This document shows positions 51,139-61,766 of a DNA stretch of 64,000 nucleotides, piece after piece. The DNA comes from Pseudosulfitobacter koreensis. GTDB lineage: Bacteria; Pseudomonadota; Alphaproteobacteria; Rhodobacterales; Rhodobacteraceae. Made by a program: the position numbers and the translations under genes. Numbering within the stretch: position 1 is the stretch's first letter; each line of letters opens with the position of its first letter. The stretch lies in contig NZ_JANKJG010000002.1 of the NCBI RefSeq assembly GCF_024733015.1, forward strand, positions 248,001-312,000. Direction: 5' to 3'. The notes beneath the pieces were generated by a model that saw only the letters and a list, made by a program, of their open reading frames with translations, made no database searches and had not been told where the DNA came from.

Positions 51139-52323
51139 TCAGGTCACCCTGCCGCGATTGCGATATTGCGGATCATCCCACAGTTTGTCACGCATCACGG
51201 TTTCGATATGCGCGGCGGCGGCCATCACGTCGTCCGCGTCCAGATAAAGCGGCGTGAAGCCAAAGCGCATGATGTCCGGCGCGCGGAAATCCCCGATCAC
51301 ACCGCGCGCGATCAGCGCCTGCATCGCCGCATAGCCTTCGGTGAAGCGGAACGACACCTGGCTGCCGCGCGCCTGCGCATCGCGGGGACTGGCCAGCGTC
51401 AGGTCGGGGGCGCGGGCCTCGACCTCGCGGATGAACAGCTCTTGCAGCTCGACCGAGGCGGCGCGCACATCCGCCATGTCGACGCCCTCCCAGACGTCCA
51501 TCGCGGCGTCGAGGGCGGCGAGTTGAATGATCGGTGGCGTGCCCACGCGCATCCGCTCGATCCCGCCTGCGGGGCGGTAATCGGGGTCAAAGTCAAACGG
51601 CGCATCATGGCCCAGCCAACCGGCCAGCGCGGGCTGAACCGCGCCCGCGAGGTCAGGCCGTACATAGATGAACGCAGGCGCGCCGGGGCCGCCGTTGAGG
51701 TATTTGTAGGTGCAGCCGACCGCCATTTCGCAGCCGCTGGCCGCCAGATCGACGGGCACGGCACCGGCGGAATGCGCCAGATCCCAGATCATCACGGCGC
51801 CACTGTCATGGGCGAACTTGGTGACCGCATTCATGTCGTGCATCCGGCCCGTGCGGTAATCCACCTCTGTCAGCATCACGGCGGCGACCTGATCGTCAAT
51901 GGCTGCCGCGACATCTTCGGGCGCGACTGTCTTCAGCTCAAACCCTTGTTCCAGCGTGTTTATCAGCCCCTGCACCATATAAAGATCGGTCGGGAAATTG
52001 CCGGTGTCGCTGAGGATCACCTTGCGCCCGGGGCGCATTTTCAGGGCCGCCGCGACCGCCTGATAGACCTTGATCGACAGCGTATCGCCCATCACGACCG
52101 ACCCTTCGGGCGCGCCGATCAGGCGGCCCACCTTGTCGCCGATCATTGCGGGCTGCGCCATCCATCCGGCATCATTCCAGCCGCGGATCAGCATCTGGCC
52201 CCATTCGTCGGTGATCATGCCTGCAACCCGCGTGCCAGCCGCTTTCGGCAATGGGCCCAGGGAGTTACCGTCGAGATAGAGCACGCCCTCGGGCAGGTCG
52301 AACATCTCTTTGCGCAGCACCAT
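51139..52323 (-). CDS. kynU: Kynureninase
   Basis: A 394-residue PLP enzyme that splits kynurenine into anthranilate and alanine. Conserved parts are LYLDGNSLGPLP, NFPTDLYMVQGL, the PLP-binding Asp region MIWDLAHSAGAVPVDL and the Schiff-base Lys207 in CTYKYLNGGPGAPAF. The N-terminus is slightly shorter than in many kynureninases but covers the first motif. The start overlaps the tryptophan dioxygenase stop (TAATG). It makes anthranilate for the ligase two genes upstream. Confidence 0.95.
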   Translation of the reverse strand: MVLRKEMFDLPEGVLYLDGNSLGPLPKAAGTRVAGMITDEWGQMLIRGWNDAGWMAQPAMIGDKVGRLIGAPEGSVVMGDTLSIKVYQAVAAALKMRPGRKVILSDTGNFPTDLYMVQGLINTLEQGFELKTVAPEDVAAAIDDQVAAVMLTEVDYRTGRMHDMNAVTKFAHDSGAVMIWDLAHSAGAVPVDLAASGCEMAVGCTYKYLNGGPGAPAFIYVRPDLAGAVQPALAGWLGHDAPFDFDPDYRPAGGIERMRVGTPPIIQLAALDAAMDVWEGVDMADVRAASVELQELFIREVEARAPDLTLASPRDAQARGSQVSFRFTEGYAAMQALIARGVIGDFRAPDIMRFGFTPLYLDADDVMAAAAHIETVMRDKLWDDPQYRNRGRVT

Positions 52324-53138
52324 TACAACTCTCCTCTGACATGCCAAAGCTCTGGAAACAGTTCAACTTCGAGCATCTTGCGCAGGTACGCCACCCCAGA
52401 GGTGCCACCGGTGCCGCGTTTGAACCCGATGATCCGCTCGACCGTGGTCACGTGGTTGAAACGCCAGCGGCGAAAGTAATCCTCAAGGTCCACCAGCTTT
52501 TCCGCCAGTTCATAAAGTTCCCAGTGGGTTGCGGGGTCCTGGTAAATCGTTTTCCACATGTCCTGCACCGCAGGATCTGCGGCCCACGCCGACTGCGACG
52601 GGACCGGATCGGGGGCGGTGACATTCAACCGCTCGGCCACGACAGCCACGGCCACCTGATAGAGGCTGGGTTGTGCCAATTCGGCTTCCAGCGCTTTGTG
52701 AGCCTCGGTGCGGTGTTCATGCACCTTTTTCAGCGCCACCTGCCGATTGCCCAGCAGATATTCGACCATGCGGTACTGGTGCGACTGAAACCCGGAGGAA
52801 TTGCCCAAGGACGGACGGAAGGCAGTGTATTCGCTGGGCGTCATCGTGCGCAACACGTCCCACGCGCCGTTCAACTGCTCGAAAATCCGCGCCACGCGGG
52901 ACAACATCTTGAACGCGGGCTGCAAGTCGCCCTCTGCCACGCGGGCACGCGCCGTCTGCAATTCGTGGATCGCCAGCCGCATCCACAACTCGGACGTCTG
53001 GTGCTGCACGATAAACAGCATCTCGTCGTGGGCATCTGAGCGCGGATGCTGCGCGGTCAGGATCGCGTCTAGGCCCAGATAATCCCCATAGGACATGTCC
53101 TTGGAAAAATCGAGTTTCGCGCCGTGGTGATCGGTCAT
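52323..53138 (-). CDS. kynA: Tryptophan 2,3-dioxygenase
   Basis: A 271-residue heme dioxygenase that opens the indole ring of tryptophan to give N-formylkynurenine. The distal His46 is in [11 protein letters not shown], the axial heme ligand His229 in [12 protein letters not shown], and the substrate loop GTGGTSG follows. Length matches the bacterial enzyme. It abuts the ligase stop and overlaps kynU. The formamidase needed between the two enzymes is not in the window. Confidence 0.96.
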   Translation of the reverse strand: MTDHHGAKLDFSKDMSYGDYLGLDAILTAQHPRSDAHDEMLFIVQHQTSELWMRLAIHELQTARARVAEGDLQPAFKMLSRVARIFEQLNGAWDVLRTMTPSEYTAFRPSLGNSSGFQSHQYRMVEYLLGNRQVALKKVHEHRTEAHKALEAELAQPSLYQVAVAVVAERLNVTAPDPVPSQSAWAADPAVQDMWKTIYQDPATHWELYELAEKLVDLEDYFRRWRFNHVTTVERIIGFKRGTGGTSGVAYLRKMLEVELFPELWHVRGEL

Positions 53139-54755
53139 TCAGGTGTCTCTCAGGGCAAAGCGTTGGATTTTTCCCGTCGCCGTCTTGGGCAGCGCATCCA
53201 CGAACAGGATCTCGCGCGGGTATTTATAGGGGGCGATGGTAGCTTTCACATGGTCCTGCAAGGCCTTGATCAGAATGGAATCCCCGGACTTATCCCCAGA
53301 GATGACCACATGCGCCTGCACGATCTGGCCCCGTGCCTCGTCAGGCTTGGCGACCACGGCGCATTCCACCACGTCTGGATGGGACAGCAGCGCCGCCTCG
53401 ACCTCGGGTCCGGCGATGTTGTAGCCCGCGCTGACGATCATGTCGTCGTTGCGCGCGGCGAAATGCAGATAGCCATCCTCGTCCATCGTGAAGCTGTCGC
53501 CGGTGATGTTCCAGCCGTTCTGCACGTAATCGGCTTGGCGCGAGTCCGCGAGATAGCGGCACCCGGTCGGCCCCTGCACCGCGAGCCTGCCCACGGTGCC
53601 ACGCGGCACTTCCGCGCCGTCCGCATCCACGACCCGCGCGCGGTATCCCGTCACCGGCTTGCCGGTACAGGCGGGGCGGTGATCGTCAAAGCGGTTCGAG
53701 ATGAAGATATGCAGCATCTCGGTCGCGCCAATGCCATCCAGCATCGGCTTGCCGGTCTTGGCGATCCACTCCTCGTAGACTGGCGCGGGCAGCGTCTCGC
53801 CTGCGGACACTGCGGCGCGCAGAGTGCTGAGGTCCGCGCCCTCGTCCATCGCGCGCAGCATCGCGCGGTAGGCGGTGGGCGCGGTAAAGCAGACGGTGGC
53901 GCGGTATTTCTCAATGATCTCAATCATGTTCGGCGGTGACGCGGTTTCCAGCAATGTCGCCGCAGCGCCAAAGCGCAGCGGAAAGATCGCAAGGCCACCA
54001 AGCCCGAAGGTGAACGCCAGTGGCGGCGAGCCCACAAAGACATCCTGCGGCACGACGCCCAGAACCTCGCGGGCATAGCCGTCCGCGATTATCAAAAGAT
54101 CACGGTGAAAATGCATCGTCGCCTTTGGGCTGCCGGTGGTGCCGCTGGTGAACCCCAGAAGCGCCACGTCGTCACGGCCCGTCTGCACCGCGTCGAATTT
54201 CACCGGCTTTTCCAGCGCCAGACGGTCCAGTTCGGCCTCGTGGTTCGATGTGCCGTCGAACCCCGCGACCGATTTCAGGTATTCCGATCCTTCGGCGCAG
54301 GCGGTGATTTCGTCCATCAGGCGCGTGTCGCACAGGGCGTGGCTGATCTGCGCCTTGTCTACGATCGCGCGCAATTCGCCCGCGCGCAGCATCGGCATGG
54401 TGTTCACCACGACCGCACCCGCCTTGGTCGCAGCCAGCCAGCAGGCCACCATCGCCGGATTGTTTGCGGATCGGATAAGCACGCGATTACCCGGCTTTAC
54501 ACCAAGATCCTCAACCAGAACATGAGCAAGCCGGTTGGTCCAATCCGCCAGTTCCTTATAGGTCCGTCGCCGCCCGTTCCCGATCAGCGCCGTGTGATCG
54601 CCAAAGCCCTTGGCGACCATCTCATCGGTCAGTTCAACCCCGACATTCAGAACCTCAGGGTAGTCGAACCCCGACGTCTCGAATTCGGGCCACTGCGCTT
54701 GCGGTGGCAGGTTGTCACGCGAGAACGTATCGACATGTGCCGAGGGGCTGAGCAT
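53139..54755 (-). CDS. 2-Aminobenzoate (anthranilate)-CoA ligase
   Basis: A 538-residue adenylate-forming ligase of the benzoate/2-aminobenzoate-CoA ligase type. Core motifs are LLGFTSGTTGSPKATMHFHRD, GIGATEMLHIFIS, the hinge DGYLHFAARNDDMIVSAGYN and the catalytic lysine in LPKTATGKIQRF. The substrate is inferred from the neighbours: kynureninase produces anthranilate and the anthraniloyl-CoA monooxygenase consumes the CoA ester. The ATG at 54755, with AGGAGGT five bases upstream, overlaps the dehydrogenase stop. Confidence 0.88.
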   Translation of the reverse strand: MLSPSAHVDTFSRDNLPPQAQWPEFETSGFDYPEVLNVGVELTDEMVAKGFGDHTALIGNGRRRTYKELADWTNRLAHVLVEDLGVKPGNRVLIRSANNPAMVACWLAATKAGAVVVNTMPMLRAGELRAIVDKAQISHALCDTRLMDEITACAEGSEYLKSVAGFDGTSNHEAELDRLALEKPVKFDAVQTGRDDVALLGFTSGTTGSPKATMHFHRDLLIIADGYAREVLGVVPQDVFVGSPPLAFTFGLGGLAIFPLRFGAAATLLETASPPNMIEIIEKYRATVCFTAPTAYRAMLRAMDEGADLSTLRAAVSAGETLPAPVYEEWIAKTGKPMLDGIGATEMLHIFISNRFDDHRPACTGKPVTGYRARVVDADGAEVPRGTVGRLAVQGPTGCRYLADSRQADYVQNGWNITGDSFTMDEDGYLHFAARNDDMIVSAGYNIAGPEVEAALLSHPDVVECAVVAKPDEARGQIVQAHVVISGDKSGDSILIKALQDHVKATIAPYKYPREILFVDALPKTATGKIQRFALRDT

Positions 54756-55900
54756 CACTTACCTCCTGCGAAATCGGCCAGGGTCTGCCGCGCGATCACC
54801 ACCTTCTGGACGTCCGAGGCCCCCTCGTAGATGCGCAGGGCGCGGATTTCCCGGTAGAGGCTTTCGACCATCTGGCCGCTGCGCACGCCGTCGCCGCCGT
54901 GCAGTTGCACGGCCGCGTCGATCACCTTTTGCGCCTGATCGGTTGCGAAGAGCTTGGCCATCGCAGCCTCGCGCGTGACCCTCGGCGCGCCGCTGTCCTT
55001 GGTCCAGGCGGCGCGGTAGATCAGCAGGGCCGATGCATCGACATCGACCGCCATCTCGGCGATATGTCCTTGAACCAGTTGCAATTCCGCCAGTGCCGAC
55101 CCCTGCACCTGCCGGGTCGTGACACGCTCCAGCGCCTCGTCCAGCGCGCGGCGGGCAAAGCCCAGGGCGGCGGCGGCCACGGTCGAGCGGAACACGTCGA
55201 GTACCGACATCGCGATGCCAAACCCCTTGCCGCGTTCGCCCAGCAGAGCCGACACAGGCACGCGGCAATCGGTGAAGGTCAGCGTGGCCAGCGGATGCGG
55301 GGCGATCACCTGCAACCGCTCGGTGATCTCAAGGCCCGGCGTATCCGCAGGCACGACAAAGGCCGAGAGCCCGCGCGCGCCGGGCACATCCTCGGACCGG
55401 GCAAAGACGGTGTATACGTCCGCAATACCGCCATTGCTGATCCAGGTCTTTTGTCCATTCAGAACAAATTCGTCGCCATCCAGAAGCGCAGACATGGTCG
55501 ATCTTGCCACATCCGAACCTGATTGTGGTTCGGTCAGTGCAAAGGCGGAAATCGCCTGCCCCGTCCGTGTCAGCGGCAGCCAGGCGTCTTTCTGCGCTTG
55601 GGTGCCGAACAGCGAAATCGCCCCCGTCCCCAACCCCTGCATGGCAAAGGCAAAGTCGGCCAGACCGTCATGGCGCGCCAATGTCTCGCGGATCAGGCAC
55701 AGGGTGCGCACGTCCAGATCGCCGCCCGAATGCTGCAACCATCCCGCATCGCCCATTGCCGCCACAAGCGCGCGGCAGGCGCCGTCCACGTCGGAATGAT
55801 CCACAGGCAGATGCTCGGCGCACCACGCATCAAGATCGTCGGCCAATGCCTTGTGGTGCGGCTGGAAAAACGGCCAGTCCAGAAATGATCTGTCAGACAT
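54755..55900 (-). CDS. Acyl-CoA dehydrogenase
   Basis: A 381-residue FAD-dependent dehydrogenase: [15 protein letters not shown] and [16 protein letters not shown] line the flavin and substrate sites, and the catalytic Glu is expected in [18 protein letters not shown] near the C-terminus. It introduces a double bond into a CoA ester, probably a ring-reduced or ring-opened product of the 2-aminobenzoyl-CoA route. The ATG at 55900 is preferred to a GTG two codons earlier, which sits too close to the GGGAG site. Confidence 0.9.
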   Translation of the reverse strand: MSDRSFLDWPFFQPHHKALADDLDAWCAEHLPVDHSDVDGACRALVAAMGDAGWLQHSGGDLDVRTLCLIRETLARHDGLADFAFAMQGLGTGAISLFGTQAQKDAWLPLTRTGQAISAFALTEPQSGSDVARSTMSALLDGDEFVLNGQKTWISNGGIADVYTVFARSEDVPGARGLSAFVVPADTPGLEITERLQVIAPHPLATLTFTDCRVPVSALLGERGKGFGIAMSVLDVFRSTVAAAALGFARRALDEALERVTTRQVQGSALAELQLVQGHIAEMAVDVDASALLIYRAAWTKDSGAPRVTREAAMAKLFATDQAQKVIDAAVQLHGGDGVRSGQMVESLYREIRALRIYEGASDVQKVVIARQTLADFAGGK

Positions 55901-55954
55901 ATCCACAGGCTCCCGTTCTGTGCACCACCCTATCCGCGCCGCGATCAGACATCT

Positions 55955-56755
55955 TCAGTCCCCCTCGAAGACGGGGCGTTCCTTGCCGACGAAGGCACGG
56001 TAGGCACGCTCGAAATCCGCTGTCTGCATGCAGATCGCCTGTGCCTGCGCCTCGGCCTCGATCGCCTGGTCCAGCGACATCGACCATTCCTGCGCCAACA
56101 TCGTCTTGGTCATCATGTGGGCAAAATTCGGGCCCGCCGCGATTTGCGTGGCAAGGTCACGGGCAGCCCCCTCAAGCGCATCGGCATCCACCAACCGGTT
56201 GAAAAATCCCCATCTTTCGCCCTCATCCGCGCTCATCGAGCGCCCGGTATAGAGCAATTCCGCAGCACGTCCCTGACCGATGATGCGGGGCAGCATCGCG
56301 CAGGCGCCCATGTCGCAGCCTGCCAGCCCGACGCGGGTGAACAGGAACGCGGTTTTGGCCTCGGGCGTGCCGATCCGCAGATCGGATGCCATCGCGATGA
56401 TCGCGCCGGCACCGACGCAGATGCCGTCGATGGCGGCGATGACGGGCTTGCCGCAGCCCAGGATCGCCTTGACCAGATCGCCGGTCATCCGGGTGAACCG
56501 CAGCAGCTCCTTCATGTTCATATCGGTCAAAGGGCCAATGATATCATGCACATCTCCGCCGGAGCTGAAGTTGCCCCCGTTCGACGCAAAGACCACCGCG
56601 TGCACGTCGTCAGCATAGTGCAGGTCGCGAAACCAGTCCCGCAATTCGGCGTAGCTGTCGAAGGTCAGCGGGTTCTTGCGGTCCGGTCGGCTGAGGCGCA
56701 CGGTGGCGATGCCGTCGGAAATCTCGCATTCGAAATGGGTTACGTCAGAGCGCAT
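55955..56755 (-). CDS. Enoyl-CoA hydratase/isomerase-family enzyme
   Basis: A 266-residue crotonase-fold protein. The oxyanion-hole segments are [16 protein letters not shown] and [22 protein letters not shown]. The first catalytic Glu position of true hydratases reads [17 protein letters not shown], where residues around CDMG replace the usual PDMG, so it may act as a ring hydrolase or hydratase on cyclic CoA esters. It overlaps the MarR gene by 11 bases. It serves the downstream half of the anthranilate pathway. Confidence 0.88.
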   Translation of the reverse strand: MRSDVTHFECEISDGIATVRLSRPDRKNPLTFDSYAELRDWFRDLHYADDVHAVVFASNGGNFSSGGDVHDIIGPLTDMNMKELLRFTRMTGDLVKAILGCGKPVIAAIDGICVGAGAIIAMASDLRIGTPEAKTAFLFTRVGLAGCDMGACAMLPRIIGQGRAAELLYTGRSMSADEGERWGFFNRLVDADALEGAARDLATQIAAGPNFAHMMTKTMLAQEWSMSLDQAIEAEAQAQAICMQTADFERAYRAFVGKERPVFEGD

Positions 56756-57203
56756 TGGTCATCTCCTCCTTGTCTTGTGTCTCGGCCAGACGCATCAGGC
56801 GAGTGGCCAGGGTGCGGGCCTCGTCGGCGCTGAAATCGCCCAGCATATCGTCGATCCAGCCCTCGTGGGCCTGTGCCTGCCGGGTAAATTCGGCCACGCC
56901 CGCATCGGTCAGGCGCACCATCATCGCACGGCGGTCACCGGGCACGGGCACCCGTTCGGCAAGCCCCTCGGCGGTGAGACGGTCGGCGATGCCGGTGACA
57001 TTGCCGTTCGACACCCGCAGCACGCCCGACAGCGCGCTCATCTTCAGCCCCTCGGGATGGCGCGACAGGGCGGCCATCATGTCGAAACGGGGCAAGGTCG
57101 TCTCGAACTCGCGGCGCAGGGCGTCGCGCAGGCGGGCCTCGATGCCACGGGTGACTTTCAACAGGCGCAGCCACAGGCGCAAGCGATCCTTGGACGTGGT
57201 CAT
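56745..57203 (-). CDS. MarR-family regulator of the anthranilate operon
   Basis: A 152-residue winged-helix MarR protein: the recognition region [22 protein letters not shown] and the wing [27 protein letters not shown] (read in parts). Related MarR proteins sense aryl-CoA esters in benzoate and aminobenzoate operons. It lies inside the operon it probably controls, overlapping both neighbours. A palindrome upstream of the first gene (60276-60302) is the candidate operator. Confidence 0.9.
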   Translation of the reverse strand: MTTSKDRLRLWLRLLKVTRGIEARLRDALRREFETTLPRFDMMAALSRHPEGLKMSALSGVLRVSNGNVTGIADRLTAEGLAERVPVPGDRRAMMVRLTDAGVAEFTRQAQAHEGWIDDMLGDFSADEARTLATRLMRLAETQDKEEMTNAL

Positions 57204-57919
57204 ATCTCGCCGCCCGAAACCGACAGCGTGTGGCCATTGACCATCGAAGCCCCTTCGGAGGCCAGAAATGTAACGGCTGCAACCACTTCGTCCACGGTGA
57301 TCATCCGTCGCATCGGGTTGCCCGAAGTGATCCGCGCGGTCGCTTCCTCGGCGCTGATCTTGAACCGTTCGGCGACGCCTTGCACCGCCGCGTCGCCCAT
57401 CGGCGTATCGACGAAGCCGGGGCAGACCGCGTTACAGGTGATGCCCTCGCGCGCGACCTCCTGGGCCAGCGCGCGCACCAGCCCGATGACACCGTGTTTT
57501 GCCGCCACATAGGCCGAGATGTTGGGCCCGCCCTGCAAGCCTGCAGTCGACGCGATGGCGATCAGCCGCCCGCCGCGTTTCATGCCCTGCAAGGCGGCGC
57601 GAAAGGTCAGGAAGGTGCCCGTCAGGTTCACGTCAACCGTGCTCTTGAAAACGTCCAAAGGCATGTCGCGCATCTTCATCGACTTGCCCGCGCCCGCGTT
57701 GGCGATCACCACGTCATAATCCCGCGAAAACAAGGCGTTGACCGATGCCTCGTCGGTCACGTCGCAAGTCAGGCAGGTCATGCCGCGCCCGCCATCGGTC
57801 TCTTGCAGTGCGTCCATCCGGCGGCCTGCGATGGTCACCGCATCGCCTGCGTCGGCCATGGCGCGAGCTATGCCGCGCCCGATGCCAGACCCGCCGCCGG
57901 TGATCAAAACCTGTCTCAT
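57200..57919 (-). CDS. SDR-family oxidoreductase (3-hydroxyacyl-CoA dehydrogenase-like)
   Basis: A 239-residue short-chain dehydrogenase. The cofactor motif is [19 protein letters not shown] follows, the catalytic Ser lies in [12 protein letters not shown], and YxxxK is in [10 protein letters not shown]. It should oxidise a hydroxyacyl-CoA made by the hydratase. ATGA overlaps join it to the monooxygenase upstream and the MarR gene downstream. Confidence 0.88.
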   Translation of the reverse strand: MRQVLITGGGSGIGRGIARAMADAGDAVTIAGRRMDALQETDGGRGMTCLTCDVTDEASVNALFSRDYDVVIANAGAGKSMKMRDMPLDVFKSTVDVNLTGTFLTFRAALQGMKRGGRLIAIASTAGLQGGPNISAYVAAKHGVIGLVRALAQEVAREGITCNAVCPGFVDTPMGDAAVQGVAERFKISAEEATARITSGNPMRRMITVDEVVAAVTFLASEGASMVNGHTLSVSGGEI

Positions 57920-60219
57920 ACGCGCTCCTCTGTCTCTGCGGCACGATCAGCCAGCCGCCAAAGCTGGTCGCGGCCCGGCCCGTAGGGCAATGGCCAGTTG
58001 GCCTGTCTGTCACCGATCCGCGCGGCCTCGCGCAGGGTCCAGTAAGGGTCGGCCAGATGCGGCCGCGCAAGGCAGACCAGATCGGCGCGCCCCGCCATCA
58101 GGATCGAATTGACGTGATCCGCCTCGAATATGTTGCCCACAGCCATCGTCTTGACGCCCGCGTCGTTGCGGATGCGGTCGGACATCGGCGTCTGGAACAT
58201 GCGGCCATAGACCGGGCGCGCGTCGGTGCTGGTCTGACCTGCGCTGACGTCGATGATATCGGCCCCGGCCTCAGTGAAGGCACGGGCGATATCCACGGCC
58301 TCCTCGGGGGTCACGCCCATGTCGTGCCAGTCGGTCGAGGATATGCGTACGGCCATCGGTTTGCCCTCGGGCCAGACGGCGCGCATGGAAGTAAAGACCT
58401 CAAGCGGATAGCGCAGGCGGTTTTCCAGCGATCCGCCATAGGCGTCCTCACGGATGTTCGACAGCGGCGAGATGAACGACGAGATCAGATAGCCGTGTGC
58501 TGCGTGCAGTTCGATCATGTCGAAGCCTGCGCGCGCGGCCATTTCGGTGGCCTGCACGAACGCGTCGCGCACCACGTCCATATCGTCGCGCGTCATCGCG
58601 CGGGGTGTGGCATTGGCATCTGACCAGGGCACCGCACTGGCCGAGATCAGCGGCCAGTTGTCGGCAGGCAGCGGCGCGTCCATCACCTCCCAGCCCACCT
58701 GTGTCGAGCCCTTGCGGCCAGCATGGCCGATCTGGCAGCAGATCGCGGCGTCGGTCTCGGCGTGCACGAAGTTCACCAGCCGCGTCCACGCGGCCTCGTG
58801 TTCGGGCGCATAAAGGCCCGGACAACCCGGCGTGATGCGGCCATCGGCCGAGACGCAGGTCATCTCGGTATAGACCAGCCCCGCGCCGCCCTTGGCCCGT
58901 TCGCCGTAGTGGATCAGGTGCCAGTCGGTCGGGCAGCCGTCGACCGCCTTGTACTGTGCCATGGGCGAGACCACGATGCGGTTGGCCAGCGTCAGATCGC
59001 GCAACTGCAACGGTGCGAACATCGGCGCGCGGGGCGCCTCGTTGGTCCCTGCATCCGCCTGCGCCCCGGCCTGTGCCATGAACCACCTTTCGGCATCGGC
59101 CAGCCAATTGGGGTCGCGCGCCCGCAGGTTTTCGTGGCTGATCCGCTGCGACCGTGTCAGCATCGAATAGTTCAGCTGCACCGGGTCCATTTCCAGGTAA
59201 CGCTCCACGTCCTCGAACCATTCCAGCGAGTTGCGGGCCGCCGATTGCAGGCGCAGCACTTCCAGTCGGCGGGCCGCTTCGTAATCGACGAAAGCCTTGT
59301 CCAGATCAGGCTCGTTCACCACCGCCTCGGCCAGTTTGGCGGCAGATTCCAACGCCAGCTTGGTCCCCGACCCGATCGAAAAATGGGCCGTGGCAGAGGC
59401 ATCGCCCAGCAGCACGACGTTTTCGTGGTGCCATGTTTCGCACAGCACGCGCGGGAACTTGATCCATGCCGATCCGCGCACGTGGTTGGCGTTGGACATC
59501 AGCGCATGACCGTCCAGATGGGCCGCGAAGATACGCTCGCAGGTGGCGATGCTGTCTTCCTTGCTCATGCCCTCAAAGCCGAAAGCGTCATAGGTCGCCT
59601 GCGAACATTCCACGATGAACGTCGCGGTGTCGGGGTCGAATTGATAGGCGTGCGCCCAGACCCAGCCGTGTTCCGTCTTCTCGAAGATGAAGGTGAAGGC
59701 GTCATCGAATTTCTGATGCGTGCCCAGCCAGACGAAGGGGCAGCGGCGCACGTCGATGTCGGGTTTGAACGTGTCCTGAAACTCCAGCCGCGTTTTCGAG
59801 TTCAGACCGTCGCAGGCGACGACCAGATCATAGTCATCCATATAGGCGCTGGCGCTGGCGACTTCGGTTTCAAACTGCAGATCGACACCCAGATCGCGGG
59901 CGCGCGACTGCAAAAGGCTGAGCAGCGTCTTGCGCCCGATCCCGCAGAACCCATGGCCGGTGCTGACGATCCGTTGCCCCTTGTGGTGCAACGCGATGTC
60001 GTCCCAATAGGCGAAATGCTCACGGATGGTGTCGGCGCTGACGGGATCGTTCGCGGCCAGATTGCCCAGCGTTTCATCGGACAGAACCACGCCCCAGCCA
60101 AAGGTGTCGTCGGGCTTGTTCCGCTCGATCACCGTGACTTCGGCGTTCGGGTCGCGCAGTTTGAGCGAGATTGCGAAATAGAGACCCGCAGGGCCACCTC
60201 CAAGGCATATAGCGCGCAT
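57916..60219 (-). CDS. Anthraniloyl-CoA monooxygenase/reductase (two-domain flavoprotein)
   Basis: A 767-residue fusion. Residues 1 to about 370 are a PHBH-type FAD monooxygenase ([36 protein letters not shown]). Residues about 395-767 are an old-yellow-enzyme FMN domain ([50 protein letters not shown]). This pairing is characteristic of 2-aminobenzoyl-CoA monooxygenase/reductase of Azoarcus and of salicylyl-CoA hydroxylase relatives, which hydroxylate and then reduce the ring. The ATG at 60219 has GGGGAGAG upstream. It is the first gene of the operon. The context of kynureninase and the ligase favours the anthraniloyl substrate. Confidence 0.92.
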   Translation of the reverse strand: MRAICLGGGPAGLYFAISLKLRDPNAEVTVIERNKPDDTFGWGVVLSDETLGNLAANDPVSADTIREHFAYWDDIALHHKGQRIVSTGHGFCGIGRKTLLSLLQSRARDLGVDLQFETEVASASAYMDDYDLVVACDGLNSKTRLEFQDTFKPDIDVRRCPFVWLGTHQKFDDAFTFIFEKTEHGWVWAHAYQFDPDTATFIVECSQATYDAFGFEGMSKEDSIATCERIFAAHLDGHALMSNANHVRGSAWIKFPRVLCETWHHENVVLLGDASATAHFSIGSGTKLALESAAKLAEAVVNEPDLDKAFVDYEAARRLEVLRLQSAARNSLEWFEDVERYLEMDPVQLNYSMLTRSQRISHENLRARDPNWLADAERWFMAQAGAQADAGTNEAPRAPMFAPLQLRDLTLANRIVVSPMAQYKAVDGCPTDWHLIHYGERAKGGAGLVYTEMTCVSADGRITPGCPGLYAPEHEAAWTRLVNFVHAETDAAICCQIGHAGRKGSTQVGWEVMDAPLPADNWPLISASAVPWSDANATPRAMTRDDMDVVRDAFVQATEMAARAGFDMIELHAAHGYLISSFISPLSNIREDAYGGSLENRLRYPLEVFTSMRAVWPEGKPMAVRISSTDWHDMGVTPEEAVDIARAFTEAGADIIDVSAGQTSTDARPVYGRMFQTPMSDRIRNDAGVKTMAVGNIFEADHVNSILMAGRADLVCLARPHLADPYWTLREAARIGDRQANWPLPYGPGRDQLWRLADRAAETEERV

Positions 60220-60574
60220 AACATCTCTCCCCAAAGATCGTTGTCAGATCGAGGCTAGGAGCGATTCCATTTTATTTCAAGCAAAAATATTTTAGGCATG
60301 AAGTAATCGGCAAATTAGTTTGGCGGTGCACAAAGGCTGAGCGCTGCGTGCCTCCCGAAATTTCTTGCTGAACCCCCTTCAAGCGCCTATCGTCACTGCA
60401 CGCTCATGGAGAGTTTATGACCTGTTGAAGTGGGGGAGGCACGACGCCCTTCCCGATGCAAGTTCGGCCCACGCGAAACCCCTTTGTTCGGGGGCGCAAG
60501 CAGACTTGCGATCTCGTCAGACTATATTCTTGTGCGGGCATGCCCCGCCGCTTCGAACATGAGAGTTCACCACG
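60220..60574. promoter_or_regulatory. Divergent intergenic region (anthranilate operon and rsgA)
   Basis: This 355-bp region holds an AT-rich segment (60270-60320) with the presumed promoter of the minus-strand operon: TTGCCG, 18 bases, TATTTT is one possible -35/-10 pair, overlapping a palindrome. The rest toward rsgA shows no gene that I trust. Confidence 0.45.
60276..60302 (-). promoter_or_regulatory. 27-bp imperfect palindrome, candidate MarR operator
   Basis: TTCAAGC and GCATGAA (one mismatch) flank a 13-base AT-rich centre that contains AAAATATTTT. Nine of 13 base positions are symmetric. It sits about 57 bp upstream of the monooxygenase/reductase start. Binding by the operon's MarR protein is inferred. 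Confidence 0.5.
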
Positions 60575-61642
60575 ATGACACGAGACTATTCCAAATTCCT
60601 GGCCACCGGGCCCGTGACCAAACCTGCGCCGACCCCGCTGGAGCGGCTGGGCTGGAAGCCGTTCTTCAGCCGACAGATCCCGATCGAGGACTTGGCCGAC
60701 AGCACGCCCGTGCGTGTGACCGAAGTGCACCGGTCGGGCCTAACGGTGCTGGGCGACGGCATTGACACCACCATTCCGCCGGGCCCGGAGGCGACGGTGG
60801 GCGACTGGTTCCTGCTGGACCATGCCAACCCTGCCAACAGCACCCTTCTGGATCGCATCAGCCTGTTCGAGCGCCGCGCCGCGGGGCATGACCGCAAGCG
60901 CCAGATGATCGCGGCCAATGTCGACACGGTGTTCATCGTGACCTCGTGCAACCGCGACTTCAACGTGGCGCGGCTGGAGCGGTTCGTGGCACTGGCCTTC
61001 GAGGCGCAGGTGACGCCCGTGATCCTGCTGACCAAGGCCGATCTGTGCGACGACACCGGCCCCTATCTGGACGACGCCCGCGCGATTTCGAACCGCGTGG
61101 TCGTCGAGGCGCTGAATGCCAAGAGCACAGAGCCCCTCGCCCGACTGGCCCCCTGGTGCAAGCCGGGTCAGACCGTCGCCTTCCTGGGCTCGTCCGGCGT
61201 GGGCAAATCCACGCTGGTCAACGCGCTGTTCCAAAGCAGCGTGGCCGACACCGGTGTCGTGCGCGCGGACGACAATCGCGGGCGGCACACCACGACACAC
61301 CGCCAGCTGCACTTTACCGCCGACGGCTGCGCGGTGCTGGACACGCCTGGCATGCGCGAATTGCAGTTGACGGACGTCGAGGACGGCATCGCCGAGGTCT
61401 TCGACGATCTGGTGACGCTGGCGGGGCAATGCCGGTTCAATGATTGCGCCCATGAGACCGAACCGGGCTGTGCCGTGCAACAGGCGCTGGAGAGTGGCGT
61501 GATAGACGCGGCCCGTCTGGCCCGCTGGCGCAAGCTGGCAGCAGAGGAGCGGTTCAACACGTCAAGCCTGTCCGCACGCAAGGCGCACGACCGCTCGTTT
61601 CACAAGATGGTCAAGGCGGCGCAGAAGGGGCGGAAGCGATAG
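60575..61642 (+). CDS. rsgA: Ribosome small-subunit-dependent GTPase A
   Basis: A 355-residue circularly permuted GTPase that checks late 30S assembly. An N-terminal OB-like domain (about 40-100) is followed by the permuted GTPase: G4 LLTKADL appears before G1 GSSGVGKST, then G3 DTPGMRE. The C-terminal zinc region CRFNDCAHETEPGC holds the Cys/His ligands. The basic tail KMVKAAQKGRKR fits RNA binding. A weak GAGAG precedes the ATG. It is the longer RsgA type with an N-terminal extension. Confidence 0.95.
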   Translation: MTRDYSKFLATGPVTKPAPTPLERLGWKPFFSRQIPIEDLADSTPVRVTEVHRSGLTVLGDGIDTTIPPGPEATVGDWFLLDHANPANSTLLDRISLFERRAAGHDRKRQMIAANVDTVFIVTSCNRDFNVARLERFVALAFEAQVTPVILLTKADLCDDTGPYLDDARAISNRVVVEALNAKSTEPLARLAPWCKPGQTVAFLGSSGVGKSTLVNALFQSSVADTGVVRADDNRGRHTTTHRQLHFTADGCAVLDTPGMRELQLTDVEDGIAEVFDDLVTLAGQCRFNDCAHETEPGCAVQQALESGVIDAARLARWRKLAAEERFNTSSLSARKAHDRSFHKMVKAAQKGRKR

Positions 61643-61766
61643 GGGGCGATGTTAAGGGGTGCGATTATGTGCCAGGTGGTGGGTTTCGGCTTGATGCTGC
61701 TGCCGCGAACGGCAGCTTCGAGCCCAAAGTGCATGATGCTGCGTTTGGCGCAAATGTCCGCTTAAC

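Noticed and set aside
58723..60258. 511-codon plus-strand ORF opposite the anthraniloyl-CoA flavoenzyme
   Set aside because: It is antisense to a gene with two intact flavoprotein domains; composition is typical of a GC-rich shadow frame.
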